Below are positions 35,806-43,877 of a stretch of 64,000 nucleotides of DNA, one piece after another. Both the position numbers and the translations under genes were made by a program. Under the pieces are notes generated by a model that was given only the letters and a program-made list of their open reading frames with translations, was not told the origin of the DNA and did not search any database. Source of the stretch: Providencia sp. PROV188 (GTDB lineage Bacteria > Pseudomonadota > Gammaproteobacteria > Enterobacterales > Enterobacteriaceae). How positions within the stretch are numbered: position 1 is the first letter of the stretch; the number at the start of each line of letters is the position of its first letter. The stretch is taken from the NCBI RefSeq assembly GCF_027595165.1, contig NZ_CP097291.1, positions 2,542,001-2,606,000 of the forward strand, in the 5' to 3' direction.

Positions 35806-36330
35806 TTAATGACCGGACGTTTTAGCTTCACGACAAGCCTCGAATAAAAACCAGACACGGCGTTCTGTTTCATCAATCCAGTTTTCTATTAGGCTTGTAG
35901 TGGAATAATCTCCATGTTCTGCACATACTTCATGTGCTTTTCGAAATTCTGAAGCCAACATTTTATTATCTTCACAAAGCTCAGCAAGCATATCTAAAGG
36001 TTCTACGTATTCCGCATTGTTATCGCTAATCCTTTGCATTTTTGATATTTGCCCTATAGAACGTATAGTCACACCACCTATTTTACGAACTCTTTCAGCT
36101 ATAGGGTCTGTCATGGAGTATAGTTGCTCACTTTGTTCATCAAGTAATAAATGATAATCGCGGAAATGTGGGCCACTCATGTGCCAATGGAAGTTTTTAG
36201 TTTTTAAATAAATAGCAAAAATATCAGCCAAGATTGCATTCATTGCTCCACTGATATCTTTTGTTGCTTTTGGAGATAAATCTGTTGGCGTTTTAAGTGG
36301 GCGAATTTGTAGTTCTTTAGCTTTACTCAT
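35806..36330 (-). CDS. Dps-family DNA-starvation / ferritin-like protein
   Basis: 174 residues. Ferroxidase-type motifs are present: KTKNFHWHMSGPHFRDYHLLLDEQ gives the conserved His and Asp/Glu of the Dps dinuclear site (NFHWHMSG, DYHLLLDEQ). Dps forms dodecamers that store iron and shield DNA from peroxide. The start at 36330 follows AGGAGTTAAT. It is not the usual chromosomal dps context: it lies in the prophage cargo block next to umuDC, with its own 317-base upstream region. Confidence 0.87.
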   Translation of the reverse strand: MSKAKELQIRPLKTPTDLSPKATKDISGAMNAILADIFAIYLKTKNFHWHMSGPHFRDYHLLLDEQSEQLYSMTDPIAERVRKIGGVTIRSIGQISKMQRISDNNAEYVEPLDMLAELCEDNKMLASEFRKAHEVCAEHGDYSTTSLIENWIDETERRVWFLFEACREAKTSGH

Positions 36331-36647
36331 AATTAACTCCTAAAGATAGTCACATCTGTTTTGATATTAAAGATGTTGAAACAAATTATTACACTAATGT
36401 TCTTTCTATATATCCCTTAACTGGTTATGAAACTATTTAGCCAACATTGCTTTTCAATATGTGCTGATTATTTTAATTATGTGCTTAATGACATCATTCA
36501 TTGATCTACATCAAAATTCAACACATTAAATAAATTAACTAAAAAAACAAAATTAAATATTAATCTTTATGTACCTACCTAATTAAATTCGACCTTCAGA
36601 CTTTAAAGCTAGCTTACTGAATTTAAAGTCTTGCAATCCTTGATATG
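36331..36647. other. Intergenic region between umuC and dps
   Basis: No gene seen. AT-rich; it must hold the dps promoter on the minus strand. I could not place a specific regulator site. The 3' end of umuC borders it on the right. Confidence 0.4.
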
Positions 36648-37910
36648 CTAGATTTTAGCTACAGGCAGTTCATTAAAATTTGTCGTGTACGCCGGTGATA
36701 ACATTTCGCGCTTCATCTGATATCCACTATCCCCCCCTTTCACGGCAAACCAGACTTTACCTAAGCCACTATTATTTATTGTGTCTAATGTTTTCATAAG
36801 TTCATCGCCATTCTTAAATGGTTTTTGAGTAGAAAACATATCAAACTGAGTAACATCTGAATCTGTGAAGTCAGATAACATTATCCCGGCTTTATAGTAG
36901 CGGTAACCATCTCGCCATATAGAATCTAAACCACGCATAACAGCATTAATGATGTCTCGCGTATCGCTGCTAGGGTATTCAAGCTTAATGCTGGCACTGT
37001 TAGCATAATCTTCACCTGATGCATGGCTGCTGGTTTGAATAAACAGGCTAATAATTCGACATCGCTGCTTTTCTTCGCGTAGCTTCTCTGCTGCTCGTTC
37101 TGCATAGTCACAAATAGCCTTGCGCATGGTTTCGAAATCTAAAACTTTCTTACCGAACGAGCGAGAGTATAGTATTTGCTGCTTAACCTTCCTGACTTCT
37201 TCAAGCTCAATGCACGATTCGCCATTAAGCTCTCGGAGAGTTCTTTCTAGCGTCACACCAAACGTTTTACGTATTGTAGACACTGGTGCATTTGCCAAGT
37301 CTAAAGCGGTATAAACACCCATCGCTCTTAACTTGACTGAAATCCTTCGTCCTATTCCCCACACGTCTTCAATCGGAATAAATGACAGTAATTTTCTTTG
37401 CCGACTTCTATCAGATAGCTCAACCACACCACCAGTCTTCTTCCACGTTTTAGCGGCATGATTCGCAATTTTAGCCAGCGTTTTAGTCGGACCGATGCCA
37501 ACACTTACTGGCAAGTGAGTTCGCTGCAATATCGTTGATTGAATTTCTCGCCCATAATCTTCTAAATTAAAGGTATGAACCAAGCCAGTGAAATCAAGAA
37601 ATGCCTCATCTATTGAATACACTTCCAAACGCGGAGCATACATTGATAGTAGAGACATCACTCTGTTGCTCATGTCAGCGTATAACGCATAGTTCGAGCT
37701 AAAAATGTTAATATGATTTTGCAGGTAATAGTTTCTTCTCTCATAGTAAAGCTCTCCCATTTTTACACCGAGCTTTTTTGCTTCGGCGGAACGAGCAATT
37801 ACACAGCCATCATTATTACTCAGAACAATTACTGGCTTTCCTGCTAAGTCAGGCCTGAATACTTTCTCACAGCTCGCATAAAACGAATTTACATCAACTA
37901 AGGCAAACAT
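36648..37910 (-). CDS. umuC: UmuC-like Y-family DNA polymerase V catalytic subunit
   Basis: 420 residues, full length. Y-family motifs: FALVDVNSFYASCEKVFRPDL with the first metal-binding Asp, IVLSNNDGCVIARS, and YSIDEAFLDF with the catalytic Asp-Glu. With UmuD' it copies past damaged bases at the cost of mutation. The start overlaps the umuD stop by one base. SOS control is via the LexA box before umuD. Confidence 0.93.
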   Translation of the reverse strand: MFALVDVNSFYASCEKVFRPDLAGKPVIVLSNNDGCVIARSAEAKKLGVKMGELYYERRNYYLQNHINIFSSNYALYADMSNRVMSLLSMYAPRLEVYSIDEAFLDFTGLVHTFNLEDYGREIQSTILQRTHLPVSVGIGPTKTLAKIANHAAKTWKKTGGVVELSDRSRQRKLLSFIPIEDVWGIGRRISVKLRAMGVYTALDLANAPVSTIRKTFGVTLERTLRELNGESCIELEEVRKVKQQILYSRSFGKKVLDFETMRKAICDYAERAAEKLREEKQRCRIISLFIQTSSHASGEDYANSASIKLEYPSSDTRDIINAVMRGLDSIWRDGYRYYKAGIMLSDFTDSDVTQFDMFSTQKPFKNGDELMKTLDTINNSGLGKVWFAVKGGDSGYQMKREMLSPAYTTNFNELPVAKI

Positions 37911-38323
37911 TACTGAGCCTTATGAATAATGAATGTGACAACGCCAAATATCTGTAAATCCTGCGCATCACCAATATGTATTGGTTGAAAATCAGGATTC
38001 ATTGGCATCAACATCGGTGGATAAGACTTTAATCTCTTAACAGTAAACTCACCATCAACACTGGCGATAACAATATCCCCATCTTTTGCTACCAATGCGC
38101 TATCGACAATCACAACATCACCATCGTTAATGTTAGCGTCAATCATAGAATTACCTTCTACACGCAACATATACGTACTATCTGGGTGCTTAATCAATGT
38201 GCTGTTAAGGTTTATTCTTTCCTCCATGTAGTCAGCCGCAGGAGATGGAAACCCCGCAGCCACTCTATCTAAGAATAATGGAATATTGAGAATTGATTCG
38301 GAATCGATAGGCTCTAGCTTCAT
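37910..38323 (-). CDS. umuD: UmuD-like S24 peptidase, polymerase V accessory subunit
   Basis: 137 residues. Self-cleavage site AGFPSPA (Ala23-Gly24), catalytic Ser59 in EGNSMIDA and Lys96 in FTVKRL. RecA-stimulated self-cleavage gives active UmuD'. It is co-transcribed with umuC and lies 15 bases after a consensus LexA box. Confidence 0.94.
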   Translation of the reverse strand: MKLEPIDSESILNIPLFLDRVAAGFPSPAADYMEERINLNSTLIKHPDSTYMLRVEGNSMIDANINDGDVVIVDSALVAKDGDIVIASVDGEFTVKRLKSYPPMLMPMNPDFQPIHIGDAQDLQIFGVVTFIIHKAQ

Positions 38324-38337
38324 AATGCACCAAATTA

Positions 38338-38353
38338 CTGTATTTATATACAG
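38338..38353. promoter_or_regulatory. LexA (SOS) box of umuDC
   Basis: CTGTATTTATATACAG matches the CTG-N10-CAG consensus with an AT-alternating core. It is placed just before umuD on the minus strand, so the operon is DNA-damage induced. Confidence 0.9.
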
Positions 38354-38519
38354 TATATTGTAAGCATTTTAGTTGTAAAGATCATTTTCAAGTATCAAAA
38401 GGCTAGAAATATGCAATCCCCTCCTAGAAAATCAGACCTACAGTGTCGTTATTCTTCCTTCATTTACTTTTTATAAAGTAAACTTATGGCTTATAACTAT
38501 TAACTGCATTGCCGAAAAT

Positions 38520-38735
38520 ATGAAATATACATTATTGTTACTAACATCAATTCTAATGGTTGGATGTCAAGGGAGGAGTTATTCAGAATTAACTCCAGCA
38601 GAAAAAGCTGAAGTCAGAGCTGCTCATGATAAAAGTGCCAAAATATCTAGAAAATGCAATCGTATAGAAAATCAATCTAAACGTACTGATTGCTTTCTCG
38701 ATAGAGACGACAATGACTTTAACCGGCTCTATTAA
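38520..38735 (+). CDS. Small lipoprotein, unknown function
   Basis: 71 residues with a lipobox (LMVGC, Cys16). The mature part is short and charged, with two further Cys. Rightward, against the late operon; a cargo gene. Its role could be surface modification or superinfection exclusion, as for other phage lipoproteins; this is inference. Confidence 0.65.
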   Translation: MKYTLLLLTSILMVGCQGRSYSELTPAEKAEVRAAHDKSAKISRKCNRIENQSKRTDCFLDRDDNDFNRLY

Positions 38736-38770
38736 TTTAAAGTTAATACTGGAGGCATTACAGCCCCTGA

Positions 38771-39052
38771 CTACTTGTTTATCAACTCAAGAGCCTTTAG
38801 CTCCATAACCCTTAAGTCATCAAATATGGTCGCTTTGCTTTTGATGTTAAGTAGATCTAAAACATTGGGAATCACGCTATAGTCAAGTCCCGTAGCACCA
38901 TTCATTCCTATTCGCCACTGAGTACTCATCGCAGAAAATACCAGATATGACTCCCAGACATCAGGAACAACTTCAACATCATCAAGATCAGGAGGAAAGC
39001 CAAAAGCTCGCTCAAAATTTTTAGCCTCTTGCTTTGTCATTCCCCCATACAT
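38771..39052 (-). CDS. Tail assembly chaperone, T part of the G-T frameshift product
   Basis: 93 residues as a free frame, DUF1799 family (KNFERAFGFPPDLDDVEVV then WESYLVFSAMSTQWRIG), the counterpart of lambda gpT. The frame is open upstream in -1 relative to G and is joined to it by the slippery A-AAA-AAC at 39073-39079, so it is most likely made as a G-T fusion rather than from its own ATG. It helps load the tape measure protein during tail assembly. Confidence 0.85.
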   Translation of the reverse strand: MYGGMTKQEAKNFERAFGFPPDLDDVEVVPDVWESYLVFSAMSTQWRIGMNGATGLDYSVIPNVLDLLNIKSKATIFDDLRVMELKALELINK

Positions 39053-39069
39053 TGCTTCAGCGACCGATA

Positions 39070-39372
39070 TTAGTTTTTTTCACGATTACCTAACAATTCA
39101 TTGTAATACATTGTTGTAATAGCCCCTGCGGCTGATGGATAGTTGTCAAATAACAACTTCAAATTATCTTCGTTATAAGGCTCTTCAATTGCCCAATCAG
39201 CAATAATTTGAGTAAAGAATTTGTTTACTGACTCATTTTTCAACTCTTCCAATTTACTCATTGGTAAGTGATTGAACGTAAATGTCACAACCTCCGGCTC
39301 GCTTTTGCCAGCCACACGGATTTTTACATCAGCCTTAAATATTGGATTGGGATTCAGAGTGAATTTCGCCAT
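39070..39372 (-). CDS. Tail assembly chaperone G
   Basis: 100 residues; in the position of lambda gpG, after the major tail protein. Most ribosomes end at TAA 39070-39072; some shift -1 within the last codons and make the G-T fusion. It has an AGGAAACCTA site. G and G-T coat the tape measure in fixed ratio in siphoviruses. Confidence 0.85.
   Translation of the reverse strand: MAKFTLNPNPIFKADVKIRVAGKSEPEVVTFTFNHLPMSKLEELKNESVNKFFTQIIADWAIEEPYNEDNLKLLFDNYPSAAGAITTMYYNELLGNREKN
39073..39079 (-). promoter_or_regulatory. Programmed -1 frameshift site
   Basis: A-AAA-AAC in the G frame, immediately before the G stop codon. After a -1 slip the frame continues CTA ATA TCG GTC GCT GAA into the DUF1799 part without a stop. 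This is an X-XXY-YYZ heptamer, the standard form in tail-chaperone genes. Confidence 0.85.
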
Positions 39373-39406
39373 TAGGTTTCCTTAAAAGCCCCCAATGGGG
39401 CTGTTA

Positions 39407-40060
39407 TTATGCGGTAGTGTAAATTTGCATATCTGATTTAAGAGAGAAACGTGCAGATACGTTTTCAACCTCGTTAATTGCAGTATTAGGAACACGTTGG
39501 AATGACACACTGGCTGAGTAGTAACGGTCTTCACCAGCCCGTTTATTATAAAAACGAATCGCTGTTAACTGCTTTGTATCATCCAAGGACATTAATAACC
39601 CTCGAATAGGTAATTTCGCATCATGAGCAAATGTATAAACCTGCACGATACCCGATTTATAGGTATCAACCGTTTCTGCTTGCTCATCTTCTAAGAATTG
39701 AATTTCTTGCGTTTGCTGCTCACCACCTTCTGTTGATAAGGTCATGACTTGGGGCATAACCTCCCATTCTTGAACTGACTTTAGTGTTCCTTTGCCGCCG
39801 CCAATCGGAAAACGTTCCGTATCTGTCGTATCAACACCGTCAAGCGTGATACTTGTGTTTTCTGCTGATTTCACACGAAAGACACCGGACATTTGTTTCC
39901 ACCCAGATGTAATGAGAACAACATCTCCGGCTTTAATGCCACTTGACGCTGTGACAGTAAGTACAGCTTCAGAGGCATTACTTGCCGCCGTAAACTCAAC
40001 ATCTTTTCCGTATTTACTCGCCACATAAACGCGCGAGCCATTAGGAATGTTATAAGCCAT
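39407..40060 (-). CDS. Major tail tube protein
   Basis: 217 residues from ATG 40060 (MAYNIPNGSRVYVAS), which has GAGGTTAAT before it; the longer frame to 40096 is less likely. The order (before G/T) and the beta-rich sequence identify the tube protein, counterpart of lambda V. A segment with VLTVTASSGIKAGDVVLITSGW could be an inserted Ig-like surface domain. Confidence 0.82.
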   Translation of the reverse strand: MAYNIPNGSRVYVASKYGKDVEFTAASNASEAVLTVTASSGIKAGDVVLITSGWKQMSGVFRVKSAENTSITLDGVDTTDTERFPIGGGKGTLKSVQEWEVMPQVMTLSTEGGEQQTQEIQFLEDEQAETVDTYKSGIVQVYTFAHDAKLPIRGLLMSLDDTKQLTAIRFYNKRAGEDRYYSASVSFQRVPNTAINEVENVSARFSLKSDMQIYTTA

Positions 40061-40088
40061 TATTAACCTCATTTTTATGCATAAAAAA

Positions 40089-40105
40089 ACCGCCATTTAG
40101 GCGGT
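40089..40105 (-). terminator. Intrinsic terminator between tail terminator and tube genes
   Basis: ACCGCC/GGCGGT stem followed on the minus strand by seven T. Another punctuation hairpin in the late operon. Confidence 0.75.
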
Positions 40106-40108
40106 CGT

Positions 40109-40510
40109 TTATCGGATTGGATGACATCGATAGGATGTACGTATTGGAATGATGTAGTTGATATCACTGGTAAGTGGCGGTAGCTGATTTGGTTCACCGT
40201 CTAGATACAGTGACTCCGTGAGTGTTAAACCATTTTCGAGCTGCTCTTTGACGGTATCAACCAAGCCAATAACCGCCGAATCACCATTACCAATCTTTTC
40301 AACAACATTAAGTTGAATAACACCTTTTTGAACTGGCATGTCTAACGCTAGACCTAGATTTTCGGTTATGGCTGGCATTATATGTAATTGCAAATATGGA
40401 GTGCTAATATCGTCAAACTCAATATTTGACCAAGCCACCTTCACCCCTTCTTGCTTAGCAATTTTTGCCACCAGCGCACGAATAGACTGATTGATCTCAG
40501 ATTGTTTCAT
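40109..40510 (-). CDS. Tail terminator protein (lambda U-like, DUF4128)
   Basis: 133 residues. Motifs YLQLHIMPAITENLGLAL and VIQLNVVEKIGNGDS fit the DUF4128/tail-terminator family that caps the tail tube and joins it to the head. One base separates it from the neck protein upstream. Confidence 0.8.
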   Translation of the reverse strand: MKQSEINQSIRALVAKIAKQEGVKVAWSNIEFDDISTPYLQLHIMPAITENLGLALDMPVQKGVIQLNVVEKIGNGDSAVIGLVDTVKEQLENGLTLTESLYLDGEPNQLPPLTSDINYIIPIRTSYRCHPIR

Positions 40511-41089
40511 TTACTTCATCTCTGCGATAGCGTATCTAAAGAACTTACTCACGTTTTCAGCGGTAATTGCAATCATGCCATTAGGAGCTTGTTTTGAATG
40601 CCCCATTTCCAACCTGTAGGCATAAGGAACATTGTTAGTAAAATAGATAGCATTCATACCCACTTTGAACTGCTCAAGCACATAGTTACCAACCGCCTTA
40701 GTCATATTGCCTGATTTATCAACTCGCCCAGTTTCACCATCAGCAGGTACATCAAAAGTGACTTGCCAATTTCCACGGAATCGTCCCCCCGTATAACCTG
40801 GGGGTGCTTTGATATCCATAGAGTCATTAACTCGAGCACGTTTTTTTAATTGACGATTTTTCAGTGTCAAATTATTAGGGTCTTTTCTCAGTGCTTCATT
40901 GTGCTCAAATACCGCTTGGTTATAACCTACAGCCGTTTGGTTAACTTTCCATAAGTCGGGATTACCCACTGGAGACATTTGAACAAGTTGAGCCAAAATC
41001 CTAACACCTGTTTTTTTTACCACCGCCTCCATATTTGATTGAGATTTTTCTACAAATAGATTAACGGACTTCATGAATGAATCAGTCAT
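40511..41089 (-). CDS. Neck / tail completion protein (HK97 gp10-like)
   Basis: 192 residues. GGRFRGNWQVTFDVP and VPYAYRLEMGHSKQAPNGM are typical of HK97 gp10-like minor tail proteins. Lies between head-closure and tail terminator genes, as expected. Confidence 0.78.
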   Translation of the reverse strand: MTDSFMKSVNLFVEKSQSNMEAVVKKTGVRILAQLVQMSPVGNPDLWKVNQTAVGYNQAVFEHNEALRKDPNNLTLKNRQLKKRARVNDSMDIKAPPGYTGGRFRGNWQVTFDVPADGETGRVDKSGNMTKAVGNYVLEQFKVGMNAIYFTNNVPYAYRLEMGHSKQAPNGMIAITAENVSKFFRYAIAEMK

Positions 41090-41090
41090 A

Positions 41091-41444
41091 TCAAGCCCTC
41101 AACTGAGGTTTGTAGCAAATAACAACATCAGCAGGTTTAACCGGGTTAGGCTCATGCACACGTAGCCATATACCATCAACAAGAACAGAATCTCCTTTTC
41201 GAATATCAACCTCTGGGGAAAGAACCATTTTAATATCCGTAGAGAGAATTAAAGTTCCATCAATTTCATATGGTTTGTACAAAACCTTTACACCAATGAT
41301 TGAAAATAGAGACTCAGGCTCATGATGCTCAACGCCATTATCATCAACCCAATGCTTACCAGAGCGTTTCATTTGATATGAAGCGCCGTATTTTTTCAGT
41401 ATTCGCAATGCTGTGTGACAACCTCGTTGATAAATATTCATCAC
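41091..41444 (-). CDS. Head-tail connector / head closure protein
   Basis: 117 residues, small and beta-rich, in the head-closure position (between the adaptor and gp10-like genes). The segment DIRKGDSVLVDGIWLRVHEPNPVKPADVV is typical of stopper proteins. Called from position and weak motif; overlaps the upstream gene by one base. Confidence 0.68.
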   Translation of the reverse strand: MMNIYQRGCHTALRILKKYGASYQMKRSGKHWVDDNGVEHHEPESLFSIIGVKVLYKPYEIDGTLILSTDIKMVLSPEVDIRKGDSVLVDGIWLRVHEPNPVKPADVVICYKPQLRA

Positions 41445-41932
41445 TACCTCACTGCAAATGTGTTAATAGCCAAGCCTTCTGAGCTATCAATCAAGCCACA
41501 TAGCAAACCTTTCAGCCAAGCGAAATTAGGCGCACCAGTATTGGTGCCGTCTGCATACTTCAAATCAATTGCTCCCTCAATACGTTCAGAAATTATTTCT
41601 GCACCTAATGTTGGCTGCAATTCATTCTCTTGTGCTTCAAGTGCAAGGCGACACTGAGCCTGTATAACCTGATGAGGAATCGCATCACTAGCAATTTCAA
41701 CCCCATCACGAAACAATCCAGTACGAGGAAAAGATAAAGGTTGCGTACTGTCTGAACGCTTACCCTGCCATTTTTGGGATTCTAAGAAGTCCATAGCAAC
41801 GATGAGTAATGATTCGAGTGATTTACTGTCTGATAGGGTTAAATTCCTGACTTTCGCATATGCTTTTAAATCTTCAATGCCAGCATAACTATTAAACGTA
41901 GGTGAGTTTTTATCGGCATCAATCATGACCAC
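41444..41932 (-). CDS. Head-tail adaptor (DnaT-like family name)
   Basis: 162 residues. SYAGIEDLKAYAKVRN and the helix AIPHQVIQAQCRLALEA fit gp6-like connector proteins; databases often label them DnaT-like. Follows the capsid gene after a terminator. Confidence 0.72.
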   Translation of the reverse strand: MVMIDADKNSPTFNSYAGIEDLKAYAKVRNLTLSDSKSLESLLIVAMDFLESQKWQGKRSDSTQPLSFPRTGLFRDGVEIASDAIPHQVIQAQCRLALEAQENELQPTLGAEIISERIEGAIDLKYADGTNTGAPNFAWLKGLLCGLIDSSEGLAINTFAVR

Positions 41933-41944
41933 CTCAAAATAAAA

Positions 41945-41961
41945 AGGGGCATTACGCCCCT
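41945..41961 (-). terminator. Intrinsic terminator after the capsid gene region
   Basis: AGGGGC/GCCCCT stem with five T on the minus side. It lies before... i.e. 3' of the connector/capsid boundary: late transcripts pass it between capsid and adaptor genes. Confidence 0.65.
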
Positions 41962-42009
41962 ATCTTCACTAGCCATCAGTAGTTTTTTTCCTTTTAGCTA
42001 CTTCTGGCT

Positions 42010-42975
42010 CTATTGCTTTACTGCATTTTTGCCCTGAGCAGTTAATTTAATCATCACACCTGCTGTCAGTTTGTTGCTTGTAAAATGTTTTTTCCAGTTA
42101 CCCGCAGTACCTAACTTGGTTAGATCTGGGTTTTTACCTTTTGATTCATCCCAGCTATACCCAAGCACACCGACGTTAACAACGCCTTCACCACGATACC
42201 CAATTTCTAAGTTTTCCTTATCATTGATCTCAAATGAGCGGAAGGTTGGTTCTTGAGACTCGATGATAGTCACAGCTCCAGGAACAAGACCAAAAATAGC
42301 ATCAACTGGCGCACTGTCTGTTACCAAGACGGGCTTACCTAACGTTCCCGGCTGCCCACCATAGATAACCACACCAGCCTCTTCGTATACTTTGTTATCA
42401 ATCGCTTGGTCAACAATATCGAAATACGTAGTAGAGTGCATGACGAAGAGATTTACACGGTTAAACTTGTCCCCATATCGACGCAGCCCCTTGGTGAGTG
42501 TTTTTTTCCCATCTGTAGCAATGTCTGCTGTCACGACCATATCAGCATTACTTCCGATAGCTGCCCCCAATGCGGCTAAGGAATATTTAATGTAACCTTC
42601 TAGAGATGCATCAGCAGCATCAATACCAACTAGCTCAGAAAATTCAGATACATCTCGTCCTCGACGTTTAAATGCCTCTTCCGTTGTTGCATATGGACCA
42701 TATTTCCATGGAGCTTTCACTTCAACAGATTCGCCCGCACCAATTTTTTTACTCTCTACTGTTCCTGTTGAATCAACATCACGATGCTCAATCGATCCTC
42801 CAATTTGATAGAAAGCACGTTTACGAAAATCACCTTCAATAAAAATGTTATCAAGCACAATGGCACCATTCGATGCCTGATTAAATACGGCTAAATTATC
42901 TTGGCGACGCTCTAAAAACGCTGTTTGCGCCAAGTCGTTGTAAATTACTAAATCGCTATTAGTCGTCGTAGCCAT
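42010..42975 (-). CDS. Major capsid protein
   Basis: 321 residues, just downstream of the scaffold-like gene. N-terminus ATTTNSDLVIYNDLAQTAFLE and the middle APWKYGPYATTEEAFKRRGR match coat proteins of Mu-/P22-independent lambdoid siphoviruses of Proteus/Providencia as I recall them. HK97 fold is inferred. Confidence 0.85.
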   Translation of the reverse strand: MATTTNSDLVIYNDLAQTAFLERRQDNLAVFNQASNGAIVLDNIFIEGDFRKRAFYQIGGSIEHRDVDSTGTVESKKIGAGESVEVKAPWKYGPYATTEEAFKRRGRDVSEFSELVGIDAADASLEGYIKYSLAALGAAIGSNADMVVTADIATDGKKTLTKGLRRYGDKFNRVNLFVMHSTTYFDIVDQAIDNKVYEEAGVVIYGGQPGTLGKPVLVTDSAPVDAIFGLVPGAVTIIESQEPTFRSFEINDKENLEIGYRGEGVVNVGVLGYSWDESKGKNPDLTKLGTAGNWKKHFTSNKLTAGVMIKLTAQGKNAVKQ

Positions 42976-42988
42976 TACTTATCTTCCT

Positions 42989-43765
42989 TTACTCTTTAGG
43001 TAGTTTTAAAAATGTGTCACGTCCATATCGGCGAATATAATCAGCTTTCTCACTCGCAGACATTTGAGAGCGTTTAAGGTGTGCACCACCTTGTTTATGT
43101 TTTCCTGCATCCGTCCCTGAAGCAGCAGGGAACAAATGAGGCGCGCTTTCTTTTAATGATTCGACCCATTCAACAGGTGATAACGGTGTTCGACCATCTT
43201 TCCCCATAATTGGATTACCATCATCATCAACGGCTACGGCCTGACCTTCATCGTTGATTTGAAAAATGCCTTTGGCACGTAAAATTAAGTCTTCTTGTGC
43301 GCTAGCTAATGCGCCGGCTTTACCAGCAGCAGAGCGTACTTCATCTCCCAATACACGTTGGCGAAATTTATTAGCAAAAGCCTCAGCCCTTTCCACTCGG
43401 CTATTGGCTTCTTTCAGCTGTTTATCAACGTCATTGCGTAAGCGCTCAGTACGTTTATTAATGACCTCATCAATTTTGCCGTCAGCGATTAACTTGGCCT
43501 CTTCATCATTTTCAAAACGCTTGAGAATTCCACGTACAGCATCGGGATCAATACCATCAAAACGCTTGAGATTATCGTTTTGCTCTTTGAGCTTACCCAA
43601 TAACTCATCACGTTTAGCCTTCAGCCCAGCTACTTGCTCACCGACTGCTTTATCGATAATGGCTTGAATTTCCGGTGTGATTACTGATGCAGTTCCACCA
43701 CTTCCACCACCAGCGCCATCATCAGCCTGTGAGTAATATTTGCGTTCGATATTCATAAATAACAT
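42989..43765 (-). CDS. Capsid scaffolding protein
   Basis: 258 residues from ATG 43765 with AAGGGGA five bases before it. A long charged coiled coil (LKAKRDELLGKLKEQNDNLK onward) is followed by a C-terminal basic tail, as in scaffold proteins that lie directly before the capsid gene. A Gly-rich N-terminus (DDGAGGGSGG) is notable. Confidence 0.78.
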   Translation of the reverse strand: MLFMNIERKYYSQADDGAGGGSGGTASVITPEIQAIIDKAVGEQVAGLKAKRDELLGKLKEQNDNLKRFDGIDPDAVRGILKRFENDEEAKLIADGKIDEVINKRTERLRNDVDKQLKEANSRVERAEAFANKFRQRVLGDEVRSAAGKAGALASAQEDLILRAKGIFQINDEGQAVAVDDDGNPIMGKDGRTPLSPVEWVESLKESAPHLFPAASGTDAGKHKQGGAHLKRSQMSASEKADYIRRYGRDTFLKLPKE

Positions 43766-43840
43766 GTTGTTCCCCTTGGGATTCATTGCGCCTAGCGCGT
43801 TAAAATAAAACCAGCCCTTGGCCGAATTTAGACAATAAAA

Positions 43841-43860
43841 AAGGTCACCGAAGTGACCTT
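43841..43860 (-). terminator. Intrinsic terminator between head morphogenesis and scaffold genes
   Basis: AAGGTCAC/GTGACCTT stem with a TTCG loop on the minus strand and six T after it. A strong terminator in the middle of the late operon. Confidence 0.8.
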
Positions 43861-43877
43861 GTTAAATCGTTAATTGA

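Noticed and set aside
43266..43667. Plus-strand frame of 133 codons within the scaffold gene
   Set aside because: It is a shadow of the highly charged coiled-coil coding sequence on the minus strand; no ribosome site or family.
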